Shown here: positions 26,138 through 38,020 of the stretch, one piece after another
How positions within the stretch are numbered: the stretch's first letter is position 1
Layout of the letters: every line of letters starts with the position of its first letter
NCBI RefSeq assembly: GCF_006384975.1
Contig: NZ_CP021645.1
Location: forward strand, 3,190,001 to 3,254,000
Direction: 5' to 3'
Source: Pseudomonas oryzihabitans
GTDB lineage: Bacteria > Pseudomonadota > Gammaproteobacteria > Pseudomonadales > Pseudomonadaceae
Length of the DNA: 64,000 bases
Notes under the pieces: model-generated
Seen by the model: the letters and a program-made list of their open reading frames with translations, nothing else
What the model was told of the DNA's origin: nothing
The model's database searches: none
Program-made: the position numbers and the translations under genes

Positions 26138-27091
26138 TTGTCCCTTCCCATCATTTTCGATACCGATCCTGGCGTGGACGACGCCCAGGCCATCGCCCTG
26201 CTGTTCGCCGATCCCGCCTTCGAGGTGATCGGCCTGACCACCACCTTCGGCAACGTGCCGGTGTCCACCGCGACCCGCAATGCCCTGCTGCTGACCGAGC
26301 TGGCCGGGCGCGAGACGCCGGTGGCCGCCGGCGTGGCCGAGCCGCTGGTGAAGCCGGCGGGCAACCATGCCCTGCATGTGCATGGCCAGGATGGCCTGGG
26401 CAATCAGGCACTCCCCGCGCCAAGCCAGACACCCCATGCCCTCGATGCCGCACGCTTCATCGTCGAGCAGACGCGTCTGCGACCGGGTGAGATCACCCTG
26501 GTGGCGGTGGGACCGCTCGGCAACCTGGCGCTCGCCCTGGCGCTGGACCCAGAGGTCGCCCAGCGGGTTCGGCAGGTAGTGGTCATGGGTGGCGCCGTCG
26601 TCGAACCGGGCAACGTCACGCCGGTGGCGGAAGCCAATATCTTCTCCGATCCCCATGCGGCGGCGCGGGTATTCGCCGCGCCCTGGCCGCTGACCCTGGT
26701 AGGGCTGGACGCCACCCACCGCGCCGTTCTGGATCCGCCCCGCCTGCAGCGGATCGCCGCACACCAGGGCGCCCTGGGTGAGGTGCTGGCACGCAGCTAT
26801 GACTTCTATGCAGACTTCTACCGTAGCGTGAAGGACATCGATGGCTGCCATCCTCATGACAGCTGCGCCCTGGCCTTCCTGCGCCGCCCGGAGCTGTTCC
26901 GCACCGCCCGGGGTCATCTCAGCGTCGGCACCGAGGGCCTGGCGGAAGGCCAGACCTTCTTCGCCCCGGAGGGACGCCTGTATCAGGATGGGCGCTGGTC
27001 CGGCAATCCGTTGGTGACGGTCTGTCTGGACATGGACGGCACAGCCATGGTCGCCTGGATGGAAGAGGTGCTGACCGCAGCGAACGCCTAG
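26138..27091 (+). CDS. Inosine-uridine-type nucleoside hydrolase
   Basis: A 317-residue enzyme that hydrolyses ribonucleosides to base and ribose for salvage. The Ca2+-binding signature DTDPGVDDA (Asp8, 10, 14, 15) lies at the N-terminus, and the HVHGQDGLGN loop and the C-terminal catalytic His region (CHPHDSCALAF) are present. The signature leaves only seven residues before it, and there is no in-frame ATG nearby, so the start is TTG 26138 with GGAGA seven bases upstream. No signal peptide, so cytoplasmic. Substrate preference (purine or pyrimidine) cannot be told. Confidence 0.9.
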   Translation: MSLPIIFDTDPGVDDAQAIALLFADPAFEVIGLTTTFGNVPVSTATRNALLLTELAGRETPVAAGVAEPLVKPAGNHALHVHGQDGLGNQALPAPSQTPHALDAARFIVEQTRLRPGEITLVAVGPLGNLALALALDPEVAQRVRQVVVMGGAVVEPGNVTPVAEANIFSDPHAAARVFAAPWPLTLVGLDATHRAVLDPPRLQRIAAHQGALGEVLARSYDFYADFYRSVKDIDGCHPHDSCALAFLRRPELFRTARGHLSVGTEGLAEGQTFFAPEGRLYQDGRWSGNPLVTVCLDMDGTAMVAWMEEVLTAANA

Positions 27092-27241
27092 CCGGTCACG
27101 AATCTGCGAAAGTGGCGTTCTAGAGCCTTCGGCCGCTCAAAAAGTGTGAACCATGCACGCAAAGTTGTTGCGACGCTCAGGTAGAAATCCCCCGGTGTTT
27201 TCTACCCCGCCCCAGGCGGACGACTGTGCAAAGGATTGCCC

Positions 27242-29140
27242 ATGGTTCGCTATGACTTGCTGTTGAGTGGCAGCTGCCGCGATGACGTTTCCACCGACGC
27301 CCTGAGAGCCAGCCTCGTGTATCACCTGCGGTTGACGCTGGAGCAGGTGGAACGCCTGCTGCCCCCGGCCACCGGGATCCTCAAGCGGGACCTGCCCGCC
27401 AAGGAAGCCCTGGACTGGGTCGAGCGGCTGACCGATGCCGGGCTCCGTGTCCACCTCATCGAACGACCGGCCGCGCCGCCCACCGCTCGGGAGCCCGGCC
27501 TGCCGGCTCGCCTGGCCGCCTTGGAGACCTCGGGGCTAGCGCGCCCCGCCTTCGGACTCGGTCAACGGCTGCACCTGCTGATGGCCATAGGCATCGGCCT
27601 GGCCCTCACCCTGCTCTATCTGTTGCCCGGCCTGGCCGGACTGTCGCTGGCCGGCGCTGCGCTGTACGCCTTCGCCACGCTACTGCACCAGGATGCCATG
27701 ATCGCCTGCGCCCTCGCCTTGCCGACGGCCGCCCTGGGGGCCTGGCTCGGTCTCGGCTTGCTGCTACCCCTGGGGCGTACGAAGGAGCAGGCAACCGCCA
27801 AGATGGATCTTGGCGTGGAACAGGAACCGGGCCTGCAGCGGCTGGTCGAGTCGCTCTGCCGGGCCATGCAGGTACGGCCACCACGGCGCCTGGTACTGGC
27901 GGCCGACGCGGACATCCACCTCAATGCCACGACCCGGACGCTAACCCTGGGCCTGCCGCTGATGACGGCGCTCACCACCCAGCAGTTTCTGGCCAGCCTC
28001 GGCCACGTGTTAGGGCACCAGGTGAGCGCGTTGGACCGCCTGGGCGGGGGCTTGCTCAACGCCAGCCTGGCCCGGCTCGAACGAATCGCCCAGGGACGTA
28101 TCGCACCGGCGCCTCTAGCGTCGCTCACTCGAATCGCACGCGTCTGGGCCCGCCTGCTGTTCGTCGCCGGCTGTCGACTGACCCGCTCCGCCAGCCAACG
28201 CCGGGAAGCACGGGCCGATCATTACGAGGCCCTGCTCGGCGGCAGTGCGAATTTTCGGGCGACCGCGCTGCGACGTCGCCGCCTCAGCCAGGCCTGGCGC
28301 GAAGCCAGGCGCCGCAGTCTCGCCGCACCACAGGAGCAAGGCCTCGCCAGCAACCTGCTGGACCTCGTCGAGGCCCTGCTGGCCAGGCAGACGCATGCAC
28401 CGGCCCTGAGTCCTGGACATAGCAGCCGCTACTGGAGCCGTCATCCCGCGGATCGGCAGCGAGTGACCTGGGTCGAGCAATTCGAGCGGCCTGGACTACT
28501 GGACGACCAACGCCCCGCCACCAGCCTGCTGGAGCACTATGACCGCTACAGCCATGCCCTGACCCGTGCGGTCTATCACCTGGCGGGACGCCGTCCGGAA
28601 GAGCAAGCGGGCGCGACGGCGGTCGATTTGGTCCCGGAACTCATTCAGGATTCGGGAGAAGAACTGCAACAGTGGAGTGGCCATGCCTGGCCCGACGCGC
28701 CTTGGCTACCCCTGCATCTACCGCTGGACCGAACGACCCGCGCCCTGGATACCGATGCCGTCCGCGAGCGGATCCAGCTGTTGGCCAGGGGCACCGGAAG
28801 CGCCTGGCAGGAAGCCGAGAAGGAAGCCCAACGCCGTTGTCTATTGGCCTTCTACGAAGAGCTGCATATCCATGATCTCGCTCGAGCCGTGCGCGGTGAA
28901 GGCAGATTCAATCCGCAGCATCCGCGGGAGTTCCGTGCCATCGACACCTGGCAAACCCCTGCTCGGCAGCAGTTGCTGGCCATAGCACCGCTCTACCGGC
29001 GCAGGATCGAGTTGGCGCTCGCTCGGCCGCTACCGGGTCGCGAACAAGCGCGCGACTGCTATCGGTTGATTGTCAAACTGGCCGAGCTGTATCCGGAAGT
29101 GGAGCGGCTGCGCGAAGCCCGCCTGCTGGTCAAGGAATAG
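27242..29140 (+). CDS. M48-type membrane protein, catalytic Glu lost (pseudo-peptidase)
   Basis: A 632-residue protein shaped like the large Pseudomonas M48 metallopeptidases: ~95-residue cytosolic N-terminal domain, two to three membrane segments (about 105-185), then a peptidase-like domain. The zinc motif HExxH reads H-V-L-G-H (His255, Val256, His259): both His remain but the catalytic Glu is Val (codon GTG at 28007-28009). The distal ligand Glu322 in REARAD is kept. It should bind zinc but not cleave peptides. ATG 27242 has AAGGA six bases upstream. The stop is an amber codon with the frame open beyond it. Confidence 0.72.
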   Translation: MVRYDLLLSGSCRDDVSTDALRASLVYHLRLTLEQVERLLPPATGILKRDLPAKEALDWVERLTDAGLRVHLIERPAAPPTAREPGLPARLAALETSGLARPAFGLGQRLHLLMAIGIGLALTLLYLLPGLAGLSLAGAALYAFATLLHQDAMIACALALPTAALGAWLGLGLLLPLGRTKEQATAKMDLGVEQEPGLQRLVESLCRAMQVRPPRRLVLAADADIHLNATTRTLTLGLPLMTALTTQQFLASLGHVLGHQVSALDRLGGGLLNASLARLERIAQGRIAPAPLASLTRIARVWARLLFVAGCRLTRSASQRREARADHYEALLGGSANFRATALRRRRLSQAWREARRRSLAAPQEQGLASNLLDLVEALLARQTHAPALSPGHSSRYWSRHPADRQRVTWVEQFERPGLLDDQRPATSLLEHYDRYSHALTRAVYHLAGRRPEEQAGATAVDLVPELIQDSGEELQQWSGHAWPDAPWLPLHLPLDRTTRALDTDAVRERIQLLARGTGSAWQEAEKEAQRRCLLAFYEELHIHDLARAVRGEGRFNPQHPREFRAIDTWQTPARQQLLAIAPLYRRRIELALARPLPGREQARDCYRLIVKLAELYPEVERLREARLLVKE

Positions 29141-29473
29141 CGGACACTGCAACGGAAACGCCAGGGTTTCCGGAGCCTCGACGAACTCTGCGACTTCGCC
29201 GAGCAGGATCACCAACGCCGGGTGATGCTGTGGCTGAATTCCCCCCTGTCACTTCCGTCCGCTATCGCCGCCACCAGTCTGGGTGATCACCTGCAACGCC
29301 ATTGCCCTCGACTGGATCCTGCCCAGGACTCGCCCTCTGCCGTTTACCGCCATACGTCCAGCCTGTTGCCGGCGCTGAACGAACTCCACCGGAGCCTCTG
29401 GCTGCACCTCGCCCGCTGGTGCCGGGGCGTTGAAGCGCACCTCGACTCGTCACCGTTGCGCCGTTCGGCCTGA
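29141..29473 (+). other. In-frame open continuation after the amber stop of the M48-type gene
   Basis: After TAG at 29138-29140 the same frame stays open for 110 codons to TGA at 29471-29473, just before a terminator. The text (RTLQRKRQGFRSLDELCDFAEQ at the junction, later LLPALNELHRSLWLHLARWC) looks like helical protein rather than noise. Either the amber is a nonsense mutation that shortened the gene, or this is a small separate gene (from GTG 29222 or ATG 29225, 83-84 codons). Neither start has a good ribosome site. The remaining 54 bases to fba hold only the terminator. Confidence 0.4.
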
Positions 29474-29490
29474 GCGTGGCGCAGACGAAA

Positions 29491-29515
29491 AAAAGGCCCC
29501 TCCTAGGGGCCTTTT
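29491..29515. terminator. Bidirectional terminator
   Basis: AAAAGGCCCC (29491-29500) and GGGGCCTTTT (29506-29515) around a 5-base loop. It should end the M48-region transcript and the fba operon from the other side. Confidence 0.92.
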
Positions 29516-29527
29516 CCATATCCCGGA

Positions 29528-30592
29528 TCAGTTGACCTTGGGATCCAGCTCGCCGCGGGCATAGCGCTCGAACATGGCTTCCAGGGAGATCGGCTTGATC
29601 TTGGAGGCCTGGCCGGCGGTGCCGAAGGCTTCGTAGCGGGCGATACAGACGTCGCGCATGGCGGTCACGGTCTTGGCCAGGTACTTGCGCGGGTCGAACT
29701 CGCTACGGTTCTTGGCCATGAACTCGCGGATGGCACCGGTGGACGCCAGGCGCAGGTCGGTGTCGATGTTGACCTTGCGCACGCCGTACTTGATGCCTTC
29801 GACGATCTCCTCGACCGGCACGCCGTAGGTTTCCTTGATGTCGCCACCGTACTCGTTGATGATCTTCAGCCACTCCTGGGGCACCGAGCTGGAGCCGTGC
29901 ATGACCAGGTGGGTGTCCGGGATGCGCGCATGAATTTCCTTGATGCGCTGGATCGACAGGGTGTCCCCGGTCGGCGGCTTGGTGAACTTGTAGGCGCCGT
30001 GGCTGGTGCCGATGGCGATGGCCAGGGCGTCGACCTTGGTGGCCTTGACGAACTGGGCGGCTTCTTCCGGATCGGTCAGCAGCTGGCTGTGATCCAGGGT
30101 GCCCTCGGCGCCAACGCCGTCTTCTTCACCGGCCATGCCGGTTTCCAGGCTGCCCAGGCAACCCAGCTCGCCTTCCACGGACACGCCGCAGGCATGGGCG
30201 AAGGCCACGGTCTGCTGGGTGACGCGCACGTTGTAGTCGTAGTCGGACGGGGTCTTGCCGTCGGCCTTGAGCGAGCCGTCCATCATCACCGAGGAGAAGC
30301 CCAGCTGGATGGAACGCTGGCAGACGTCGGGGCTGGTGCCGTGGTCCTGGTGCATGACCACCGGGATATGCGGGAATTCTTCCACTGCGGCCAGGATCAG
30401 GTGGCGCAGGAAGGGAGCACCGGCGTACTTGCGGGCACCGGCGGAGGCCTGGACGATGACCGGCGAATCGGTCTTGTCGGCGGCTTCCATGATGGCGCGC
30501 ATCTGCTCCAGGTTATTGACGTTGAAGGCCGGAACGCCGTAGCCGAATTCGGCGGCGTGATCCAGCAACTGACGCATGCTGACGAGTGCCAT
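29528..30592 (-). CDS. fba: Class II fructose-1,6-bisphosphate aldolase
   Basis: Cleaves fructose-1,6-bisphosphate reversibly to DHAP and glyceraldehyde-3-phosphate; zinc-dependent, cytoplasmic. 354 residues, family length, with zinc ligand region VMHQDHG, the phosphate-binding [17 protein letters not shown] and the KVNIDTDLR signature. GGGAG precedes the ATG at 30592. It is the distal gene of epd-pgk-lipoprotein-lipoprotein-fba, all on the minus strand; in pseudomonads, which lack phosphofructokinase, it serves mainly gluconeogenesis. Confidence 0.97.
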   Translation of the reverse strand: MALVSMRQLLDHAAEFGYGVPAFNVNNLEQMRAIMEAADKTDSPVIVQASAGARKYAGAPFLRHLILAAVEEFPHIPVVMHQDHGTSPDVCQRSIQLGFSSVMMDGSLKADGKTPSDYDYNVRVTQQTVAFAHACGVSVEGELGCLGSLETGMAGEEDGVGAEGTLDHSQLLTDPEEAAQFVKATKVDALAIAIGTSHGAYKFTKPPTGDTLSIQRIKEIHARIPDTHLVMHGSSSVPQEWLKIINEYGGDIKETYGVPVEEIVEGIKYGVRKVNIDTDLRLASTGAIREFMAKNRSEFDPRKYLAKTVTAMRDVCIARYEAFGTAGQASKIKPISLEAMFERYARGELDPKVN

Positions 30593-30711
30593 TGGTGATT
30601 ATCTCCCTACAAAAGGCGGTGGTGGCGCCAGCCTGCATGAGCGGCTGGCTGGGTTCAAGCGGCCGACCCCTGGCCGCCATGGATTAATCGGTTCAGCTGA
30701 CATTCGCCGGC

Positions 30712-31041
30712 TCACGGCGTCCGGCAGCCACGGCCGATGAGGTCGTTGTTGGCGATCCAGTAAACGAGTCCCTGGTCACCACGGATATGGAAGGCCAGCA
30801 GGCCATCGGTGTAGGACTGGCCGTCGGTGGCCGGTTCGCGATTGAGGTGGCGGATCAGGCCATCGCTTTCCAGTTTGAGGTCGACGATGGACTGGCTGCG
30901 ATCCACGTAGCGCCAATCGAAGGCCGCCTTGGAATCGCAGACCCAGTGGGTCCAGCCACCGGTCTGGTGACCGCCGCGACCGGCGCAGCCAGCCAGAGCA
31001 GCGGCGACCAGCACGCCGAGCAGCAGGCCGCGGGCCTTCAC
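30712..31041 (-). CDS. Small lipoprotein of the pgk-fba interval
   Basis: A 109-residue predicted lipoprotein: signal VKARGLLLGVLVAAALAGC with lipobox LAGC, then a soluble domain with THWVCDSKAAFDWRY and HIRGDQGLVYW. GTG 31041 is the start because it alone opens the lipoprotein signal and it overlaps the previous gene's stop (GTGA). The shape recalls MliC-type lysozyme-inhibitor domains (Cys, Trp-rich strands), but I cannot confirm this. P. aeruginosa also has two small genes between pgk and fba. Confidence 0.72.
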   Translation of the reverse strand: MKARGLLLGVLVAAALAGCAGRGGHQTGGWTHWVCDSKAAFDWRYVDRSQSIVDLKLESDGLIRHLNREPATDGQSYTDGLLAFHIRGDQGLVYWIANNDLIGRGCRTP

Positions 31042-31229
31042 TGGGCGCAACCGCTGGTGGGACGACTGGCGCTGCCGGTGAGCGTATCGACGCGCTCGCT
31101 GTTCTGCGCCGTGGGCGTGGCTGCCGCCGCGGGCGGCGGCACGAAGACCGCGCAGGCCTTGTCGGCATTGCCACCGGCACAACCGGCCAACATCAGGACA
31201 GCGGAACAGACGAGCAGCGGCGTACGCAT
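31038..31229 (-). CDS. Very small predicted lipoprotein
   Basis: A 63-residue product with a lipoprotein signal (MRTPLLVCSAVLMLAGC, lipobox LAGC), then a short Ala/Pro/Thr-rich tail with two further Cys. It starts five bases after pgk ends and its stop overlaps the start of the next lipoprotein by four bases, so the pair is translationally coupled. Function unknown. The signal peptide and coupling make it a real gene despite its size. Confidence 0.65.
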   Translation of the reverse strand: MRTPLLVCSAVLMLAGCAGGNADKACAVFVPPPAAAATPTAQNSERVDTLTGSASRPTSGCAQ

Positions 31230-31234
31230 GGCAA

Positions 31235-32398
31235 TCACTCCTGGGCGCGTTGCTGGAGAACTTCCACGGCCGGCAGCACCTTGCCCTCGACGAATTCGAG
31301 GAAGGCGCCGCCGCCGGTGGAGATATAGGAGACCTTTTCCCCGATGCCGTACTTGTCGATGGCAGCCAGGGTGTCGCCACCGCCGGCGATGGAGAAGGCG
31401 TCGCTGTCGGCGATGGCCTGGGCCAGGGTCCGGGTACCCTCGCCGAACTGGTCGAATTCGAAGACGCCGACCGGACCGTTCCAGAGGATGGTCTTGGCCG
31501 ATTTCAGCAGGTCGGCGAATTGCTGGGCGCTGACCGGGCCGATGTCGAGGATCATGTCGTCGTCGGCCACGTCCTTGATCGACTTGGTGGTGGCCTGGGC
31601 GGTCTCGGCGAATTCCTTGGCGACCACCACGTCCACCGGCAGCGGCACGCTGACCTTGGCGGCGATGGCCTTGGCGGTCTCCACCAGGTCGGCTTCGTAC
31701 AGCGACTTGCCGACCTTGTAGCCGGCCGCCGCGAGGAAGGTGTTGGCGATGCCGCCGCCGACGATCAGTTGGTCGCAGATCTGCGCCAGGGAATTCAGCA
31801 CGTCCAGCTTGGTGGAGACCTTGGAGCCGGCGACGATGGCCGCCATCGGACGGGCGGGATTGCCCAGCGCCTTGCCCAGGGCGTCCAGCTCGGCGGCCAG
31901 CAGCGGACCGGCCGCGGCGACCTTGGCGAACTTGGCCACGCCATGGGTCGAACCCTCGGCGCGGTGGGCGGTGCCGAAGGCGTCCATGACGAAGATGTCG
32001 CACAGGGCGGCGTACTTCTTCGCCAGCTCATCGGCGTTCTTTTTCTCGCCCACGTTGAAGCGCACGTTCTCCAGCAGCACCAGTTGGCCCGGCTCGACCT
32101 GCACACCGTCCAGGTAGTCCTTCACCAGCGGCACCTCGCGGCCCAGGGCCTTGCTCAGGTAGGCGGCCACCGGTGCCAGGCTGTTCTCTTCGCTGAATTC
32201 GCCTTCGGTAGGACGGCCCAGGTGCGAGCAGACGATCACCGCGGCGCCCTTTTCCAGGGCCAGCTTGAGGGTCGGCAGGGCAGCGACCAGACGGGCGTCA
32301 CTCTTGATCTGGCCTTCCTTCACCGGAACGTTGAGGTCTTCGCGGATCAGGACGCGCTTACCCTTCAGATCGAGGTCGCTCATTTTCAACACGGACAT
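31235..32398 (-). CDS. pgk: Phosphoglycerate kinase
   Basis: Interconverts 1,3-bisphosphoglycerate + ADP and 3-phosphoglycerate + ATP. 387 residues, normal bacterial length, with the signature [12 protein letters not shown], the SHLGRP and ENVRF substrate motifs, GGGIANTFL, and the C-terminal nucleotide loop [15 protein letters not shown] 32398. It follows epd by 27 bases on the minus strand. Confidence 0.97.
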   Translation of the reverse strand: MSVLKMSDLDLKGKRVLIREDLNVPVKEGQIKSDARLVAALPTLKLALEKGAAVIVCSHLGRPTEGEFSEENSLAPVAAYLSKALGREVPLVKDYLDGVQVEPGQLVLLENVRFNVGEKKNADELAKKYAALCDIFVMDAFGTAHRAEGSTHGVAKFAKVAAAGPLLAAELDALGKALGNPARPMAAIVAGSKVSTKLDVLNSLAQICDQLIVGGGIANTFLAAAGYKVGKSLYEADLVETAKAIAAKVSVPLPVDVVVAKEFAETAQATTKSIKDVADDDMILDIGPVSAQQFADLLKSAKTILWNGPVGVFEFDQFGEGTRTLAQAIADSDAFSIAGGGDTLAAIDKYGIGEKVSYISTGGGAFLEFVEGKVLPAVEVLQQRAQE

Positions 32399-32425
32399 AC
32401 AGGCAATCCCTTCGTTGTGCTTGTT

Positions 32426-33469
32426 TCAGGTGGGCTTGGCGATGCGCAGCCAATGGCCGGCGACGTCGAGCATGCGGTTGGCGAAGCCCCATTCATTGTC
32501 GAACCAGACCAGCAGATTGACCAGCCGGGGGCCGGAGACGCGGGTCTGGCTGCCATCGACGATGGCCGAATGGGGATCGTGGTTGAAATCGCAGGAAGCG
32601 TGGGGCAACTCGGTGTAGTCGATCAGCCCGGCCAGGGGGCCGCTCTGAGCGGCGTCGCGCAACAGGGTGTTGAGCGCGGGGGCCGTGGTGTCCTGGCCGA
32701 CGATGCAGGTGATGTCCAGGCAGGAGACATTGACCGTGGGTACGCGCACGGCGCGGGCCTGGATGCGCCCGCTCAGCTCCGGCAGCAGCCGCTCGATGCC
32801 CCGGGCCAGGCCGGTCGCCACCGGGATGATCGACTGGAACGCCGAGCGGGTCCGCCGCAGATCTTCGGCATGGTAGGCGTCGATCACGGGCTGGTCGTTC
32901 ATGGCCGAGTGGATCGTGGTGATAGAGACGTATTCCAGACCCAAGGTCTCATGCAAAAGTTTCAGCACCGGGACACTGCAGTTGGTGGTACAGGACGCAT
33001 TCGAGACCAGGGTCTCGTCGCCACTCAGACTCTGCTGGTTGACACCATAGACCACGGTGGCGTCCACGTCCGTCTCACTGACCATGGGCTGGGAAAACAG
33101 CACCCGCGGCGCGCCACCGGCGAGAAAACGCCCGGCCTCGGCGCGGGTGCTGAAGGCGCCGGAGCATTCCAGCACCAGGTCGACGTCCAGCGCCCGCCAG
33201 TCCACTCGCTCCGGCTCCGTCTCACGGCGGATCTCCAGGGCCTGGTCACCGATGCGCAGCCGCTCGCCCTCCAGCGCCACCCGCCCGGGAAAGCGGCCGT
33301 GGGTGGAATCGAAGCGGGTCAGGTATTCGAGGCTGGGGCGGTCGGCCAGGTCGTTGAGGGCGACGATGGTCAACTCCGTCGCCGCACCGCGTTCGTGCAG
33401 GGCACGCAGGACACAACGGCCGATGCGACCGTAGCCGTTGAGAGCGAGGCGATAGCGGGCAGAACTCAT
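32426..33469 (-). CDS. epd: D-erythrose-4-phosphate dehydrogenase (GapA paralogue)
   Basis: Oxidises erythrose-4-phosphate to 4-phosphoerythronate, feeding PLP synthesis. 347 residues with the GAPDH fold: NGYGRIGRCVLRAL NAD-binding start and active-site SNASCTTNC. Position directly before pgk and the Epd-like text (LTIVALNDLADRPSLEYLTRFDS) favour Epd over glycolytic GAPDH. First gene of the minus-strand glycolytic operon, so its promoter lies just right of 33469. Confidence 0.9.
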   Translation of the reverse strand: MSSARYRLALNGYGRIGRCVLRALHERGAATELTIVALNDLADRPSLEYLTRFDSTHGRFPGRVALEGERLRIGDQALEIRRETEPERVDWRALDVDLVLECSGAFSTRAEAGRFLAGGAPRVLFSQPMVSETDVDATVVYGVNQQSLSGDETLVSNASCTTNCSVPVLKLLHETLGLEYVSITTIHSAMNDQPVIDAYHAEDLRRTRSAFQSIIPVATGLARGIERLLPELSGRIQARAVRVPTVNVSCLDITCIVGQDTTAPALNTLLRDAAQSGPLAGLIDYTELPHASCDFNHDPHSAIVDGSQTRVSGPRLVNLLVWFDNEWGFANRMLDVAGHWLRIAKPT

Positions 33470-33944
33470 GCGTGACCGGACTCGAGCGCTAGCGAAAGGC
33501 CGATTATGCGGGCGTTCGGCGACGAATGGGAGTCGCTACCGTAGCTGGCCTGCCGTTCTAACTACAAAAGGGTGCCCGCCTTGGCAGACGGAAGAAATTT
33601 ATGCCGTCTGGCTTGGGGCTGTTGCGGTATCGACGAGAAGTCGTGGTCTGCATTGGAAGGGCTGGAGGTAGTACCAAGACCCTCAGGGCTACCTGCCTGC
33701 ATGTCGCGACAGGCGCGACTTCGCCTGGAAGAAAGGTCATCGGAGGGTGATAGACCAGAGCCATGACCTGGATCAAAAACCCCACTTATTGTGTTGTAGA
33801 AATCATAAAACACCATATGTAGTATCTAGGCCGAACTTGAGGCCCAAGCCGAACTCAAAGAAAAGGACCCACGCCGCCCCGGCGAATGCCGCTTGGCGAG
33901 AGGCTTTTCCTTTGCGTTCGCCCCACTACGGACAGGAGTCAGCC
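33470..33944. promoter_or_regulatory. Long divergent leader between epd and nrdH
   Basis: 475 bases without a supported gene. It contains a 7-bp stem CAGACGG (33585-33591) / CCGTCTG (33604-33610), a GGTAG/CTACC stem near 33666-33694, a weak Anr-type box ATGACCTGGATCAA (33763-33776, 8 of 10) and the tandem NrdR-like boxes. A 64-codon open frame (33572-33766) lacks coding signs. Its AT-richer middle part is unlike the flanking genes. Confidence 0.5.
33779..33825 (+). promoter_or_regulatory. Tandem NrdR boxes before nrdHIEF
   Basis: Two 16-base sites, ACCCCACTTATTGTGT (33779-33794) and ACACCATATGTAGTAT (33810-33825), match the symmetric pattern ACACTATATATAGTGT in 11 and 13 positions. Their starts are 31 bases apart, the three-helical-turn spacing known for NrdR pairs. 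NrdR would repress the operon when dATP is high. Confidence 0.68.
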
Positions 33945-34169
33945 ATGACCATCACCATCTACAGCAAGCCCGCCTGCGTGCAGTGCAACGCCACCTACCG
34001 CGCCCTGGATCGCCAGGGGATCGCCTACCAGGTGGTGGACATCGAGCAGGACGCCCAGGCGCGCCAGACCGTGGAGTCCCTGGGTTATCGCCAGGTACCG
34101 GTGGTGGTGGCCGGTGACGACCACTGGGCCGGCTTCCGCCCGGACAAGCTCGGCCAACTGGTGGCCTGA
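33945..34169 (+). CDS. nrdH: Glutaredoxin-like protein NrdH
   Basis: A 74-residue redoxin that supplies electrons to class Ib ribonucleotide reductase. Active site CVQC (Cys11, Cys14) in KPACVQCNAT, cis-Pro in RQVPVVV, and the C-terminal GFRPDKL typical of NrdH. ATG 33945 with CAGGAG upstream; the longer open frame runs into the regulatory leader. First gene of nrdHIEF. Confidence 0.95.
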   Translation: MTITIYSKPACVQCNATYRALDRQGIAYQVVDIEQDAQARQTVESLGYRQVPVVVAGDDHWAGFRPDKLGQLVA

Positions 34170-34181
34170 GGCGCTCAGACC

Positions 34182-34567
34182 ATGGGCGAGCTGCTGTACT
34201 TCTCCAGCACCTCGGAGAACACCCATAGATTCGTCGAGAAACTCGGGCTGCCGGCGCGGCGCATACCCCAGGATCCCGCCGCCGAACCGCTCAAGGCCCG
34301 CGAGCCTTACATCCTGGTGCTGCCCACCTATGGTGGCGGCGGCAGCAAGGGGGCGGTGCCCAAGCCGGTCATTCATTTTCTCAACGATCCGCATAACCGC
34401 GCCTTGATCCGCGGCGTCATCGCCGCGGGCAACACCAACTTCGGCGAGGGCTACTGCCTGGGCGGACGCATCGTCGCCCAGAAATGCGCGGTGCCCCTGC
34501 TCTACCAATTCGAATTGCTCGGGACGACGGAGGACGTCGACCGGGTGCGCACGGGAGTGAACGACTT

Positions 34568-34586
<19 letters not shown>
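34182..34586 (+). CDS. nrdI: Flavodoxin-like NrdI
   Basis: A 134-residue FMN protein that reduces or oxidises the dimanganese cofactor of NrdF. The flavin loop [16 protein letters not shown] and PTYGGGG region are clear, and FGEGYCLGG is the family signature. It begins 12 bases after nrdH and its end overlaps the nrdE start. Confidence 0.94.
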
Positions 34587-37700
<3,114 letters not shown>

Positions 37701-37721
37701 GCCCAATCGCCCCTGCTGGTC

Positions 37722-37819
37722 AGCCCCCTCTCCCGCTGGGAGAGGGTTGGGGTGAGGGTGCCCCTCGCGACGAAGCCCTCAGTGGAAAAGGCTGCGCCGT
37801 TTTCCACGCTACGGCGCTG
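37722..37819. repeat. 98-bp direct repeat, copy 1
   Basis: Starts AGCCCCCTCTCCC and ends CGGCGCTG; near-identical to copy 2, offset 119 bases. It contains a CCCTCTCCC/GGGAGAGGG-type hairpin with the common TTGGGGTGAGGG tail, and a second hairpin GTGGAAAA/TTTTCCAC (37782-37807). A dispersed intergenic element of REP type is likely. The whole 37701-38020 interval is otherwise gene-free; open frames through it arise from the repeat. Confidence 0.85.
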
Positions 37820-37840
37820 AGCCGGCCGCCTGCTCCGACA

Positions 37841-37938
37841 AGCCCCCTCTCCCTCTGGGAGAGGGCTGGGGTGAGGGCAACCCTCGCGACGAAGTCCTCA
37901 GTGGAAAAGGCTGCGCCGTTTTCCACGCTACGGTGCTG
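37841..37938. repeat. 98-bp direct repeat, copy 2
   Basis: Second copy of the element, with a few substitutions relative to copy 1. Its GTGGAAAA/TTTTCCAC hairpin is at 37901-37926. The two hairpin sets could act as transcription stops after nrdF. Confidence 0.85.
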
Positions 37939-38020
37939 CGATAGAAATGTCCCAACCCACCTCAGCGGTCCCGTCCGAAAACGGCCAGTCACTCCTACCC
38001 GGCGGTGCTAACCTGCCGCC

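Noticed and set aside
32426-33469. Glycolytic GAPDH rather than Epd
   Set aside because: Both share the fold and active site, but gene order before pgk and sequence text favour erythrose-4-phosphate dehydrogenase.
33572-33766. 64-codon open frame in the nrdH leader
   Set aside because: No ribosome site, no recognisable domain, and it overlaps the regulatory region.
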